Shown: one piece after another, positions 44,423 to 58,200 of the stretch
Numbering within the stretch: the first letter of the stretch is position 1
Layout of the letters: every line of letters begins with the position of its first letter
From: Podospora comata
Taxonomy: Eukaryota; Ascomycota; Sordariomycetes; Sordariales; Podosporaceae
Assembly: GCA_017354895.1 (NCBI GenBank)
Contig: CP071499.1
Coordinates: 1,550,001 to 1,614,000, forward strand
DNA length: 64,000 nt
Direction of reading: 5' to 3'
Position numbers and translations under genes: made by a program
Notes under the pieces: generated by a model
Told to the model about the DNA's origin: nothing
What the model saw: only the letters and a program-made list of their open reading frames with translations
The model's database searches: none

Positions 44423-47400
44423 CTACTCATCATCCTCGCTCTCCTCCTCCTCATCCTCCTCAACAACCTTCCCCTTCTTCTCAGCCGCCTTCTTAGCCCA
44501 CTCCTGCGCCTTGGCGCTAACCCTCTCCCTGCTCTTCTTATCCCCATTCTTATCCTCCCACTGCGCCCACCTCTTGAACCAAGTCTTGGCCTGCTTGGGC
44601 TTGAGACCCTTGACCTTGCTGCCGCGATCAAACAAATCACGGACAGTGGCGGGATCAGTAGTGCCGACCGAGGTCTCAAGGTCGACAAACTGGTTCCACA
44701 AGTCGAATCTCTTGGGGAAGGCGGCGAGAATGGTTTCAAACAGTGAGCGACCCTGTTCGCGGTCACCGTTGGAAGAGCGGAACTCGAGCGCGGCAAACTT
44801 GGGCATCAACTCCAGAATGACGGGCTTCCCGCCTCCCAGCGACTTTTCGGCGCGGGGAAGAAGGGCACGGGCCTTGTCGGGACGGTCATACTTGGTGTGG
44901 AGGAAATGGGCATAGTTGATCCAGACGCTGGGGGACTTGGAGCCGAACTTTTTGATAATCTTCTCAAAGAGGTCATCTGCTTCCTATTGCTGGGAGTTAG
45001 TGACTGGTCTATCATGAAAACAAATTAGGGAGTGGCTTACCTTGAGCTTGCCAGACTGAATGTAACTGCTGGCCAGACGTTCATAGACTTCTTGCTCATC
45101 GTTGTAGGTGCAGGCACGCTTGAAAAGCTCCTCAACAGTCTCCTCTGTGCCATAGGCAACCTCGAGATTGAGGTAAGCAATCCAGACGTTCAGCTTCTCA
45201 AGCTCCTCCTTGATGTTAATCGTCTTGATCGCACGCTCAGCCACCTGTCTCGCGCTGGCAAGATCGCTGACTTGCATCTGGAAAGCCATGTAGGCAATCC
45301 ACAGCTCTGACGAATCAGGCTGACCCAGAAGGAGACGCTCGTAATCACTCGTCGTCTGAGGCCCGTTGACATCAAGCTCGGCTGTCCGGTCGACCTGGGC
45401 CCGAGACTCACGCTGCTGCTGCTGCTTCTTCTTCTTGATCGGCTCATCAGTGCTGCCAGCGGCCTTGTCATCTTCATCCAAAGCATCGGCATTCCAGCTG
45501 AAGCCGCCGGTCTCGAGACCCTTGACGCCTTCTGTTTGGGCATCATCCATCTCGACGTCGCTGTCAGCGTCATCATCATCATCCTCATCGTTAGAGTCAG
45601 CATTGATAACGAGGGCGCCGCCAGCACCAGCATCGCTCATGTCTTCATCCTCGCTGTCCAAGGCGGCACCAGCATCTTCATCGCTATCCACGTCCATCTC
45701 ATCGTCGTCCTTAAAGTACGACGGCTTCAGGCCGAGGTTGATGCGCTTTGTCTTCTCCTCCACCTTGAGAACACGAGCCTTGACCTTGTCACCCTCACTG
45801 TAGAGCGCCTTGGCGTCCTTGATCGCTCTGTCGGCCATTTCAGAGCGGTGGCACAAACCGGAGAGACGATCAGAACCATCAATGTCGATAAAAGCACCAA
45901 AGTCCTCCACCTTGCGGACCTTGCCCGTTACGATTTGACCTTCCTTCAGGTCCGAGAATGTGATTGGGGGCACATAGTCTTTGCTCAGGATGGAAGGCCT
46001 CAAGCTCATCTCCAGGCGACCGTTGCTGACAGAAATGATACGGCCCTTGACAAGCTGGTCAATCTGGAAGTGCTCCTTCCAGTCCTTCAGGTAAGAGTCT
46101 GACAAGTTCTTGATCTGGACCATAGCCACAATGTCACCGCCAAGCGTAACAAAGAGACCCTTGTCAGACACATTCTTGACGAACCCACGAAGGACATCGC
46201 CCACAGCGATCTTGGTGTCCTTAGTGATCTCCTTGTCTGTAACCTCGAGTCTTGAGCTGAGCACGCGAGAGGGGCGCATCGACAATCTCAGTCTCTTGTT
46301 GCTCTTGTCGATATCGAGCACGGCGACACGGACAATTTCGTGCTTGGAATGCTTCAGAGGGTTGGCTTCCTCGTAATCATCCGCAAGATCGCACAAGAAT
46401 ACAGGTCCAGCCACAGACTCGCTGAGCTTAACAAACACTACGTTGTCGGTAGTCTTGGTGACCTTTCCAGGAAGCACCATGCCCTTCTGGATCTTGTCCC
46501 AGGTCAACGGGTTCTCTGCATTGGGATCGCGAGCCGAGAGGTCGAGACGGTTCCTCTCTGCGTCCACGTGGATGACACGGACTTGGAGGACAGAGCCGAT
46601 AGGGAAACTCTTCGCCACATCCTGCAATTTTGACAAGTCATCGGAAAGCTCAACGGCGCTGATTCTGCCGCGAACATTAGGTGACAGGTTGACCCAGATG
46701 TGATTCTGAGCGACATTGTTGACAAACGCCAGATGAGTTTGCCCCACCTCAAGCTTCGCGTAGCTTAGAGGCTCTGGGGTAGAGCCTTCTTGAAGATCAC
46801 TTGGCTTGGCCGAGAGCTCCAGGACCGTGTGGCTTGAGCGGTGAGAAATGGGCAAGAAACGGTGGTTGCGAGCGTCATGAATACCAAGAACACGCACGTC
46901 GATGATTTCGCCAGTCTTGAACTTGCCCAAAGGCTTCTTCACGCTGCGAATGTCCTCGAACTTGTCAAAGACCTGCGAAACATCGATACGGCCTTGGATG
47001 TTGTCGGCAAGATCAACATTGATCTGTGTATCCTTGGCAGACTTTACCCTCGCCTTAGTGATCTTGCCAATCGGGAGATCTTCCATAGTCAAGACCGACA
47101 GATCCAGGGCATTCATAGCCTTGTCGGCCGACTTGCTAGAGGCCTTTGCCTGAACGTCTTCACCACCCTCCGATGGGATAGCAACAACGATACGGTTAAG
47201 ATCCTTGTCGACCGATGTGATCTTGACAGTAACAGACTGCAGCTTTTGGAAGCCAAAGCTTGGCTTATCCTGGATATCGCGTGGCAGCTTGGTCTTGGGG
47301 AGCAGCGCTGTCAGCCTGCCAGCAAACTGGACGAAGGCGGCCGTGGCAGTGATGTTGCGAATGAAGCCAGGTACAACGTCACCCACACGTGCCCGGTCAA

Positions 47401-49880
47401 TTGTGTGAAGAAGCTTGCCCTTCTTCGCCGCTTCGACAAGGCTTGGCTTGTGAGAGAGGATGATGGACCGACGAGCTTCGTTCTTTTCAAGAACAACCAG
47501 TTCCGTAAGAGTCTGATTGACGTGGATTTTCTTGAGCGCAGACTGTGTTTTGCTGACCGACTTGTCGGTAAGGTGTCTGACAGGGAGGATGGCCTTCAAC
47601 GAGCCCTCGACGAGCTCGACAAAGATATCGTCTTCTGTCTTTTGTGTGACCTTGGCGGTAACCAAGTTGCCAATTTGGAGCTTCTTCAGTGCAACCTGCT
47701 TCTCCAAACCAAAGGCTGATGGGTCCTTGCAGGATACAATCATTCTCTTTTCCTCAGGGTCAAAGCTGAGGACGTAAACACTAATAGTCTGGCCCTCACG
47801 GAAATGCTCCTTGGGATCCTGGATGTAGGCCTCGCTCATCTCAGACACCGGAAGGAAACCACGAAGCTGTCCGTAAAACTGAACGATAGCACCCCGATCC
47901 AGAAGCTTAACAATGGTACCGAACGTCTGAAGCCCGACGGCAAGCTCGTCGTATGACTTGACCGGAGGAGCATCGGAGTTCACCAGTGTCTTCTTCAAGG
48001 TAAGCCGCAGCTGATGTCTTGCTGGGTTGGTTGACAGGACACGGGTCTTGACCTTCATTCCTTCCCTGAATTTCTTCTCGGGGTGCTGCAGATGGACATC
48101 GGAAAGATGCATTTCAGGAACCAGACCGGAAATACCCTCGGCAACCTTCACGATCAAACCGCCAAGCCCGTGCTCGTTGACGACCAACTTTTCAACCACA
48201 CCCGGCACCACTACTCCCACGGGGATGTCTTGTATTCTCAAGAATGGCTGCTCCAAGACACTCTTCTCCATCGACAGGTTGTACATGCCATCGAAAGGAT
48301 TGTAGCCAACTACACGAGCAGCGTGGACTGACCCAACCTTGTAAGGGCCGCTGGTCTCGAACAGCGAGTCCACCTTGCCATCCTTTACTCTGGAGATGTG
48401 CACGAAGCCTGGTACACCCTCGACACCAACATCGACATAGAGACCAATTTCGGGCTCAACCCTTTGAACAGTGCACTTTTCAATGATGGTAGAATGGGCG
48501 AGAATGTCCACTGGCAATGATTCGATGCCGTTCTTGGTTTTGGCGATTTTCGGTTTAAGTGACAGCACGTGTGGCAGCAGGGAAATGCCGAGTTTGGGCT
48601 TTCTTGCGGTGGGGAAATTGCAGATGATCCTCGCCTTGATCCGCGAGCCAACCTTGTACTCGTCCACAATGTCAACGGCACCAGGGCCGGCGTTTGAGTG
48701 AACCAGATCAGCAGTCACATCCAAATGACCCATCACCTTGCCCACAAGGCCGTGCTCGGTGACTTCGGAAACCAGGATATCGGCCGCGGTGCCTGGTAGG
48801 AACGAGTCGATAGTCGTGGCCTCGGATGGGAAGCTTTTGATGCTGCCGATGCGGTCCTCCAAGGTGGAAAGCTGTACAACCTTGCCGCTGGCAGCTTTGC
48901 TGGTCGCAATACAAAGCAGAACTGAGCCAGGCTGAACACTTTCTTCCGGAATGCCCCTGTCGAGTTGTTTCCGAGGCAAAAAGCCCTTCAGTTTTGAGTC
49001 TGAGATGTTGACATCCATAACAAAACCATGATCCTCCACACTAACAACCGAAGCCATAAGGGTAGTGTTCTCGACGATATCCTGCTCTGACATGCCAGAG
49101 TTGGCGAGCGCCGGCTGGAGTGATAGCTCAATGTGGCGCTTGGGCTTTCCGTCGACCGAATCATCGTGTGTTGATACAACGTAGGCGCGAACATACTGGC
49201 CCATTCGGAAGATAGTTTGGAGGTCGATGTTCTCGTCGTCCTCGTCTGCTTGATCCTCCTCCTCGTCCTTCTCGGCGATTGCCTGTAACCTTTGTGTAAA
49301 GATATCTGAAATAGCCGTAATTGAAACGTGGCCGACGAGGTTGTTGGGAAGCGCAACGGCAACATCGGTGAGGTTGATGCCGCAGACTGTACCGAGCACC
49401 AGGGAGCCCTTGACCAAGCGCTGGAAGTTGTTAGCAACGCCATCAATGGCAACCCCATGACGAAGTTCCTCTTCTTACCTTGAAATTCAAGCTTTCTACC
49501 TTGATGGCATCCTCGTCTTTTACAGGTTCTACCTCTCCACCCTTGGACTTGCGTGCCTTCTTCTTCTTGGATTTCTCTCCTCCAGATTTCTTGCTGGCAG
49601 CCTCTTCGAAGAGGACATCGTTCTTGGCCTGGATTTGAATTTGCTTTTGTTCGAGGGGGGTCAAGACACTGGCGCCACCTCTGGGAAACAATGGCTCTTC
49701 CTCCTTGATCAGAGATGTTGCTGGGATAGACGGCTTTGATGGTTTTGTGTCGCCCTTCTTGTTGGAGTCCTTGGTTGAATCGCTTCCTTTCGCCCTTTTG
49801 GAGGGTCGCGTATCATTTGTAGGCTTTGCCGACTTGGAGGCAGAGCCGTCGGGGCCCTCTTTGCGCTTTAACGAACCCAT
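44423..49880 (-). CDS. RRP5: rRNA biogenesis protein Rrp5
   Basis: Rrp5 is a nucleolar scaffold needed for pre-rRNA cleavage in both 40S and 60S pathways. The model is complement(join(44423..44983,45041..49420,49479..49880)), 1780 residues, close to yeast Rrp5 (1729). The introns of 57 and 58 bp have GTAAGC/GTAAGA donors and join in phase 0. The Lys-rich N-terminus holds the hallmark FPRGGASVLTPLE near residue 70. About twelve S1 RNA-binding repeats follow between roughly 140 and 1320 (typical end phrases KMRVKV-like and LSMRPS). A Glu/Asp-rich linker comes next, then C-terminal HAT/TPR-like repeats (LWIAYMAFQ, VWINYAHFLH, LWNQFVDLE). The start is the ATG at 49878-49880 (MGSLKRKEG). It is divergent from the next gene across 1.1 kb. 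Confidence 0.95.
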
Positions 49881-50978
49881 GGCGGATGGTTGATGTTTGG
49901 GTCGTTGTAAGTGACGGGAGGCTCGTTCGCAACCACAAGAAGCTGGCACCCACCACAAAAATTTCTGGTGGGTCCTGCCCATTGGCGATAACGATAACAA
50001 AAGCGGTGAACGGCACTGGTGGGGCTTTGGAAGAGACCCTGGACCATCCCAGAGTAGACATGGAATGCTTCTGCTTCTGCCGAAGATGTTCAACCTGATA
50101 ATGGGATGAACTACAGATGGCAATATGACCTACCAAATGGCTAATTTTCTAGCCAAACACTCCATCTTCCGTCCAAGTTCGCATTGTTCTCTTTTCTTAC
50201 ATTGGCATCTCTCATGCAAGATGTCATGCTCAAACCAGGGTTAGGGTAGAGTACAGCAACGCCCCATCACTCACCTCTTCGTTACTTGCCCACCACATGC
50301 TCCTCCCCACGTTCACTTGACGCCTGAAACCTTGAAGCCCAAAGATATGGAAAAACTGAACTTCATGGCTGTTGTTGGAGAATTGGACGAGCTGGTTGTT
50401 GGTTGCTAACTTCAAGTAGAGTAGTGTATATGTAAAGATACGTGGCCCAAGCTTTCGACGTTGCAGTTCCAGGGACCAGCAGTCTTGTCAACGGTGTTTG
50501 ATTTGGAGTCTTTGGAGGGGGATCATCCTGTCAAGCAATATGGGTGTTAGTGACAGCTTTCACGACGGTGAGCTATGACTGTCTACGGACAATTATTTAG
50601 ACCGACAGCTAAGAGTTGACCGACTGTTTATCCGAGCGAAGAGTGTCTCACATGGAATTTAAACTTTCGGTGTCCAAAAGCCAAGTCTCGCAAATGCATG
50701 GCCTGTAAAATGATCCCGTGCGCCCAGAAGCGGCTTTCGGTAGTGCCCCCAACCACTGGGATGACGTATCCGGGGTCGTTCCTCGGCCACCCACTCAACA
50801 AGTCGCGCCGTCACCCAAACGCAACCTGAACACATGGCCCAAGGCCACGACAACTAAGAACAAAAAGACGACAAGACAGCCCCCCATCGCCTCAAACCCA
50901 TACTCCATACGACACTCGAACTCAAACAACTACGCCCTGGACTGGTAGGACACTCGCGAGAACCCCATCAGAGCCGCC
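49881..50978. promoter_or_regulatory. Divergent promoter region of RRP5 and hydrolase-like gene
   Basis: 1.1 kb between two divergent starts. No supported gene. No specific factor site is claimed. Confidence 0.5.
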
Positions 50979-53798
50979 ATGGCTCCCAGGAAACGAGCAA
51001 AGCCGAACCCGGTCCAGCAGAGTGCGCCAACAACGCAGTCATCAGACACTGCGGATCAAATCACATCGCCGGCCGCCTCTACACCCCCACAGAGCATTCC
51101 GCCATCTCTGAAAACCAATGGAAGTAGCGATCGCGCATCCAGCTCTGGTCCAGGCTCGAAGCAGGTAAGCACCATTATCCCATGCGCGCCATCCTCAGGC
51201 AGCCCCTTTAGGCAACTCTTATCGATTGACACGTAGCAGGTGAACAAGACTCGTAGTTGGTATGGGTCTTTGTCGAAGAAGTCTGTAGCATCCACCCAAG
51301 TTGCGCGCGAGACCATCTTGGGTGGAACCTCGAAACCTATGGCTACCGCCGACTTTACTCGGTTTGATACAAAGAAGCCTTCTGATATGAGTGGCGACGA
51401 AGCACCGACCCCTGCTCCTTCTTCACTATCGAAATCACACGATTCTGGCGTTGGATTCGCGAGCGATGGAACCCGAGGCCTGAAAACACCGAGCTCCAAG
51501 ACCGTTGTGAAGCCTGCAAACGGACAGGCAGAGGCCAAGACTACGGCTAAGTCGGAGGACGTGGTCATGGAAACCGAAGACAATGGGAAAGAACAAGAAG
51601 AGACACCACCTGCCAAATCAGCCACGGATCAGAGTACAGGTCCTACGGTACCCACTGCGTCTGCAGCTACAACTACGCGACCTACATCAACATGGCTAGG
51701 AGGGTGGTGGGGAAGCTCACAGCCTCCAGCTCCAGCATCAGCACCGGCCTCGCAAGTGGACGTTGCGGAGGAACCAGCCACACAAGCAACACTTGCTGGT
51801 AGCCAGGTCCCAGAGAACGCAACACCAAAGCCCGCCCCTCGAGACCCGCCAGAACAACAGTCGCCGGACATAGCCGAGCAAACCGAGGCACAGAACCAAG
51901 CACATGCCGCTACTGGTGGAGGTTATGGATCTTGGATCTGGGGTTGGGGAGCGGGAAAGAGCGTACCAACTTCACAGCCAGCAAAAACTGCTTCAGATTC
52001 TACAACAGACCAATCTACAGCGGAAGTGCCCAAAACAGACAGCACCAGCGACTCAGCGAAGGAGCCCGAAGACACCATCATGCAGGGTGCCCCACCAATC
52101 GAGGAGACTCCGGCGCCCTCAGGTTCTACAACATCAGACCCAGCCCCAAAAACAGGCTCAACATGGGCATTCTGGTCTCGACAATCAGGGACTACATCGG
52201 GAAAGAAGTCAGTCGAGGATTCCGACGAAGGTCAGCTTGCGGTGATGGGGGAAAGCTCGGAACACCGACCAAAGAGAGCCAAGTCCATGGAGTTCAAAGG
52301 CTCTCCACCCAAGGAAACCCCTATCAAGTCTGGTAAAAAGGAGGAACCAGCCAAGGATCTGTCGATCAAGTCTGGCAAGACTGGGAAGAAGGAAGAGTTG
52401 GCCAAAGCTTCAGCCAGTCCGCCAGGTAAGGCAGCTTCCATCAGGAGATCCAAGAGGGACCGTCCAGAATCGATGGAAATCGATGACACGACCCCCATTC
52501 GTCCTGGTACCCCCAAGGCAGTGGAAGCTCCGGCCAAGGGGGCTGCGCAGAAAACACCAGCCTCATCAACAAAAACTACCGCACCCAACCTTGTGCTTCC
52601 GTCGTTTAATGGAACCTACAAACTCAAAGAAAACCCCTCGATCGTCAAGCAAATCACCCGTATTCTTCTTCGAGGAAGCCAAGCTCCTTCAAACAAGCAC
52701 GTCTACATCTCCAAAGACCTCCCCAAAATAAAGAAAGCGATTGCCATCGGCGTTCATGGGCTCTTCCCCGCGAACTATCTCAGGACAGTCATCGGCCAGC
52801 CAACAGGCACATCGATCAAGTTTGCCAACCACACCGCCGACGCCATTAGACGCTGGGCAGATAAACACGGCTGTGGAGACTGCGAAATCGAAAAAGTAGC
52901 CTTGGAAGGTGAAGGCAAGATTGGGGAAAGAGTAGAAAACCTCTGGAACTTGCTCCTCAACTGGATCGACCAGATCAGATCGGCTGAATTGATCCTCATC
53001 GGGTGTCACTCTCAAGGTGTGCCAGTGAGTATCATGCTCCTGGCCAAGCTAATCGAAATGGGCGTGGTCAACAAGGCCAGGGTCGGTGTCTGTGCCATGG
53101 CGGGGGTTTCTTTGGGACCGTTCCCCGATTACAGGACTAGTATGGGGTATTTGATGGGCTCGGCGGGGGAGTTGTGGGCGTTTGGGGACCCAAAAAGCGA
53201 GGTCAGCCAGCGGTTGGAGGCAGCAATGAAGGTTTGCTTGGGGTACGGGGTGAGGATCACGCTGGTGGGGAGCATTGACGACCAGCTTGTGCCGATGGAG
53301 TCGGCTGTTTACGCACCGGTGCACCACCCTTACATTTTCCGAGCGGCGTTTATCGACGGGAGGATCCACGCACCGGATTTTATTGCTCATTTGGTTGGCT
53401 TTGCGCTGAAGCTGAGAAACTTGGGGGTTTCGGACCATGGGCTGATTAGGGAGTTGAGCACGCCGCTGGCGGGGAGTTTGTACTCTGGGGAGGGCCACTC
53501 GAGGCTGTATGATGACGAGCAGGTTTATGATCTTGCCGTGAGCCATGCGCTGGAGACGACAGATGTGCCGGGAGCGAATCCGGCTGCTGAGATGAGTAGA
53601 ATGGGGGGCGCGCTGGTGAATCCGAATCCGTATCATTTGCCTTGGATCATGAGGGGGTTGCTGGAGGAGGATTTTGTGAAGAGTGAGTTGGGGGAGGAGA
53701 CGAGGGAGTTGGTGAGGCAGTTTGATGATTGGAAGCCGGTGACCAAGGCGCTGAAGGATGTGAAGTATCGGTTGGAGGCGGTGAGGTCCAAGTTGTAG
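50979..53798 (+). CDS. Alpha/beta-hydrolase-fold-like protein with Trp-motif disordered N-terminus
   Basis: The model is join(50979..51164,51240..53798), 914 residues. The intron starts GTAAGC and ends in a TAGCAG double acceptor (51236 or 51239), so one glutamine may be added or skipped. Residues 1-510 are disordered Thr/Ser/Pro-rich sequence with four spaced aromatic motifs at W69, W214, W294 and W371 (RSWYGSL, STWLGGWWG, SWIWGWG, TWAFWSR). The C-terminal domain from about 520 has KKAIAIGVHGLFP and LILIGCHSQGVP. In the latter, S653 sits in the nucleophile-elbow position, though the G-x-S-x-G form is altered to GCHSQG. From memory it resembles yeast YML020W, which is uncharacterised. Lipase or esterase activity is possible but not shown. 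Confidence 0.78.
51165..51239 (+). other. Intron with tandem (NAGNAG) acceptor
   Basis: GTAAGC donor at 51165; the acceptor region reads TAGCAG. Using either AG keeps the frame and changes the product by one Gln. Confidence 0.75.
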
Positions 53799-55233
53799 GA
53801 GGATGGCGTTTTTGGGTTGGGTTATTTGCATGGGCGGTAGGTGTTTTTGGGCTGGGTTTGGTGGTAGGCGTTGCTTTTGGGTTGGGTTTGGTGGTTTTTT
53901 GGGTGTAACAGCAAGGAGTGGTTGGGGAGTTTTGCTTCGTGGCGAGGGGTTGGTCGAGGTGTTCAACAAGAGACGACTTTGGGAACAGATGAGACGGAGA
54001 GGGGAGCGTTGGGTTTGGGGCATTTAGAGGCGTGTTTGGTAGACAGGACAGACATGGCTAGCATATTTGGGGGCATATACACAGAGGAAAGGTGATACTA
54101 TGAATAAATATATAATCTAACATTATAGTCGACTTGGCCATTGTGTTGACCTAGGTTGCTGGGGTTAAACTGAGAGGAGTTCGAGACCACTTCCATGGCC
54201 ACGACACAGGAGAATCTTCGAATCTTGTTGGCAATTTGCTTGTGGATTGGTGGTGCTTTGTAGGCATGTGCCATAACTCCTCGTGCCTTCCTTGACTTAC
54301 TCTTCGCTCCTTCCCTTGTAGAATCCGCTCCTTCCATCGTTCCTCCCTCAATCCCCGCTTGTCCTTTCCGTCATTTCCCCCCACCCCTTTCCCTGCCTTT
54401 TCAACTCGAGCTCTCTCTGATGTTAACCTCCACGGCATCACTCTTCAATCTAGTTCGTGGAAGAGATGGGAGTTGCTAGAGGAGGATATGTATATCTCAC
54501 CAGCCCAGGAAAGCACATCAACTCCCTCTCATATTTCATAACTGGGCAGCAGAGAAAAACATTTGCTACATCTCCTAATAATCTCTTAGATTTCAACATA
54601 CGGGCATGGGGTGATTGATATCAATGATGATGTGTAGAGGCCAGCCCATTCATTTCATTCTTTCTCTCTGCTTCTCCTCCTCAATCCCCAGCTATATACC
54701 CAGCCCCTCCTCCTCTCCACCACCTCCCCCAATCATCAACAACTAATCCATCCATCCCAGCCCCCCATCCGCTATATCACAAAAGAACTTTTTTCCACCT
54801 CTCTTCCCTCTTCCCTCTTCCATCCCTTGCCCCCCTCAACAACAGAGAGAAATACAAATGTGTTTTCAACAAAACTAAAAACAACGGGTGTGGCAGAATT
54901 TCCCCTCCTCACAGCAAGAAATGGGTGGTATCATGAATGAAGGCTATGAGAAAACATCAAACAAGTAGAGTAGTACACAAAAGGGTTTCCCAAAAAACAT
55001 TGATTGGGAAATAATGGGGGGTAGGTGAAAAAACGTGACGGGGATCTAAACATCGTAATGGTTGTGCTGTGCGAAAAAAGAAAAAGGAAAATAAAAGGTG
55101 TATCCGTAGGGGCGAGTTATATAATAGCAGGTTATAGTGTGTGAAACCGGGAGTCCAAAGGCCCCAGGGGTGAAGTGTACGCAAGGACCAGGTGTGCGGA
55201 CAGGATGTTGTGTGGCGATGGTAGATGGTGACC
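53799..55233. other. Intergenic region between convergent genes
   Basis: The first 120 bp contain imperfect repeats of a TTTTGGGTTGGGTTTGGTGG-like unit (about 53808-53905). The rest has pyrimidine-rich stretches and only short frames. No gene is supported. Confidence 0.55.
53808..53905. repeat. Degenerate G/T-rich tandem repeat downstream of hydrolase-like gene
   Basis: Three imperfect units combining TTTTTGGG, TTGGGTT and TTGGTGG lie directly after the stop codon. The strand is almost free of C, continuing the G/T bias of the preceding coding sequence. Confidence 0.6.
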
Positions 55234-58200
55234 CTAGCGCGAGTGGCTCTGGTAGGCTTCGGTGAGAACTGATCGCAATGTTAGTAAATATCAGAAATGC
55301 CGTGTTAATCATGGAACTCACTATGCAGGATATTCATCTGGCCAGCCCGATCCTCGCAGGCAACTTGGAGACCACTGCCCTCGACAAAGTCAAGCACAAC
55401 GCTGTTGGGAAGCTCCTGCAACTCAACATCGGGGGTATAAGGAGGCTTGAAGTCGGTGATGTGATACCGCTTGAGAAGACCCGCCGCCTTGTTCTTGGTG
55501 GGCAGCATGGCAGTGCCAGAAACAGCACTGAGAATCAAGAAGCCTTGGCTGTCGAGGCAAATGCTCCGGCGCTTCCACAAAAGATTGTCGGGGAACTGGA
55601 CATTGACATCTCCCATGAAGGCAACAATGCTTGGCTGAGCTGGCGAGGCGGAAGGAGTAGCCGTGGTGGCCCTGGAGGCAGCAGCAACCTCGGCGGCATT
55701 CTCCTCCGTGACAGTTGGGGAGATGGACGGGGGACCGGCCTTTCTGCTGTTGGGAACAAGAGTGTTGGAAAGGCGACGCATGAAACGGGACGTCCGGCTG
55801 CTCTTGCCCAGGTTGGGGCTAGCAGGGCTCTTCTTGATGCTCTCGGCATCAGAGTCAATCGAGACTTCAGTCGTACGGACAGGGGAGAGCACGCCGTTCT
55901 GATCAATTGAAGAACGACGGCTGCCAATGCTCAGCCGACGCGCAAAGCCACCAGAAGGCGCAGTGTTCTGATGGCTTGAAGGAGGACGGGATGAGGATCT
56001 CGAGCCAGGGCTCATGGCTTGCCCAGGAGAGGGGGCAAGGTTGTCGGTAGAGGGGGACTTAGCACCCTTGATGAAGTCTTTGACCACGTTCAGCGAGGAC
56101 CGTCTTCCAGCACGGGGCACGCCTTGGCCGTCATCTGCAACTGACTCACGATCATTAGCCGCCGACTGGCTGCCCTTTGAGAGACGACGCTGCAGCAGGG
56201 ATTGTTTCCTTTCAATCTGGGGTCCATGGTCCAGAGACATCCGGCCTGACAGAGCGCTGAGAGGCCTCGACTGAACCTCCAACGAAACCCGCTTTTGAAG
56301 GTCAACCATCAGCGGTGAATGCTGAAGATCGTGTGTGTTGTACTCTGCTGGGTCAAGCTTCTGCTCCGACAATCTGGTCGGATCTCGCACGATGCGGGCA
56401 GTGACCTGAACCGATTCTGGTTTGCCCCGTGGGGGGTTCCCACCTTCAAACATGGAAAGACGATTGACCACCGACCCGGACCTATCGCGCCTGATGATCG
56501 AAGCACCATCGGGTGATGACTCCACAGATCCCGGGGGGGAAGGTGTCGGTCTTCCACTCAACGAAGCCGTCCTATCGACCAAGGAAGGTGTCCGTGACGG
56601 AATTTTGCCATCTTTTCGAACAGCGAAGAAAGTGGACGATGGACGTTCCTTGGCCACCACCGTTTCCACAGGGGCCCCTGCTTTCCCTGAAAGCTGTTGT
56701 AGTGCTTTGATGCGCTCAGAGATACTCGAACCAATTTTGCCTGTCTTGGGCAGCACATCTGCCGCGGGCCGCGGAACCTTTTGCAGATAGGCACTGGACG
56801 AGACAGATCGGGCAGAGCCTGGAACGGCCTCGTTGGGAGACAGCATGGAGCTTCGAACGGGGTTCGAGACTGTCCTCGAAAACCTCGTCACGGCATCCAA
56901 ACCTCCGACGGTGTTTCTCTTAGAATTCGCATCGTTGGGGAAGAATGGCGTGATGGGTGACTTGGAGACGGTAATGGGTGTGGCTTGTTGGACCGTGGCA
57001 GACTGCAGCTCATCGATAAAACCATCGTTGTCGAACATGCTGATCACCGATTGCCGCTTGTCCGCTCCAGGCGCATCCAACCCCGTCTTGATGGGCTCAG
57101 GGGCAGGTTTTGGTCTGGTGGCTTCTTCCGTTTCTGCGATTTGAGTATCCGCAACAGCCGGAACCGGTTGCGTTTCTCCCGCTCTTACGTTGGTGATATC
57201 TGACCCTATGTTGGATGGCTGTCCAACAGTAGCTGTGTCAATCTGGCTCTCCACGTTGGCGATAGGTTTGGCGTCTTGAGTGGAGAACTTGGAGAGCGGA
57301 AGTCGCGCTGGAGATGTTTCTTCCTCGTTTTCGACCGCTGGTGCAGTCTCAGGACCAGTTGCTGAGGGCTCTTCCTTGACGGTTTCTGCAGAACCGGGAC
57401 TACCTGCGTCTTCGTTGGAGACTCCGGCTGGGAAAGCCGCAACTGAGAACCGAGATACCGGTAGAGTCTGAACTGGAGGTTCTTGTGTCACCGTAGTGTT
57501 GGCGAATGCGGGCGCTCCGGCAGCGCTGTCATCTTTCAGAACGGCCGATGCGTCTTCCATGGGTGCAATGATACTTGTTGCCTGACCATCCAGAGATAGA
57601 GCGTCTGGTTTGTGACCGTTGGTCTCGGTTTGCTGGATCTCCTTTTCTATGGGAGTTTCCTTGCCCTGGTCCTTACCGAGAATGGTTTCGTCTGTAGAAT
57701 CCGAGAGAGATGAAGCCTGGGTTGAATCACCGATATCAGAAGAGGCCAGGGGCGATGGAGGGTGCGAGTCTGTCTGAGCATCGACAGAGCCCAAATCAGT
57801 CACGATTTCAATCTCAATGCCTGAATCGGCTTTGTCGATAACGGCAGCTTCCTCTCCCGCAGCTTCTGGTGAAGCGCTTTCCATTGTCACCTCCTGTGGA
57901 GTTTCGAGGTGGTTGTCGTCTGCCAGACCTGGAGTGGTGGGTGCCGGAGAAACATCGCCTGCAGACAGGCCTTCCGCGGATTGCGAGTTCATCATCTTTT
58001 TCTTTTCCCTCAGCTTCATAGCCTTCAAAAGCCGTGCTTTTTCGGGTGAGATCGTGTTCGGCTTGCTTGGTGGCGGGGCAAGTGTGGCCGTAGGCACTGG
58101 TGCTGGGGCGGAGGCCGAGATGTCACTACTGGTCAATGGTCGAGCAGGATCGTCTTCGACAGGCTTGGTTGGCGCCAGATCTGGAAACGGATTCTCCGGC

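Noticed and set aside
53049-54023. 324-codon open frame on the minus strand
   Set aside because: Antisense shadow of the G-rich 3' half of the hydrolase-like gene; low complexity Pro/Arg/Gln composition.
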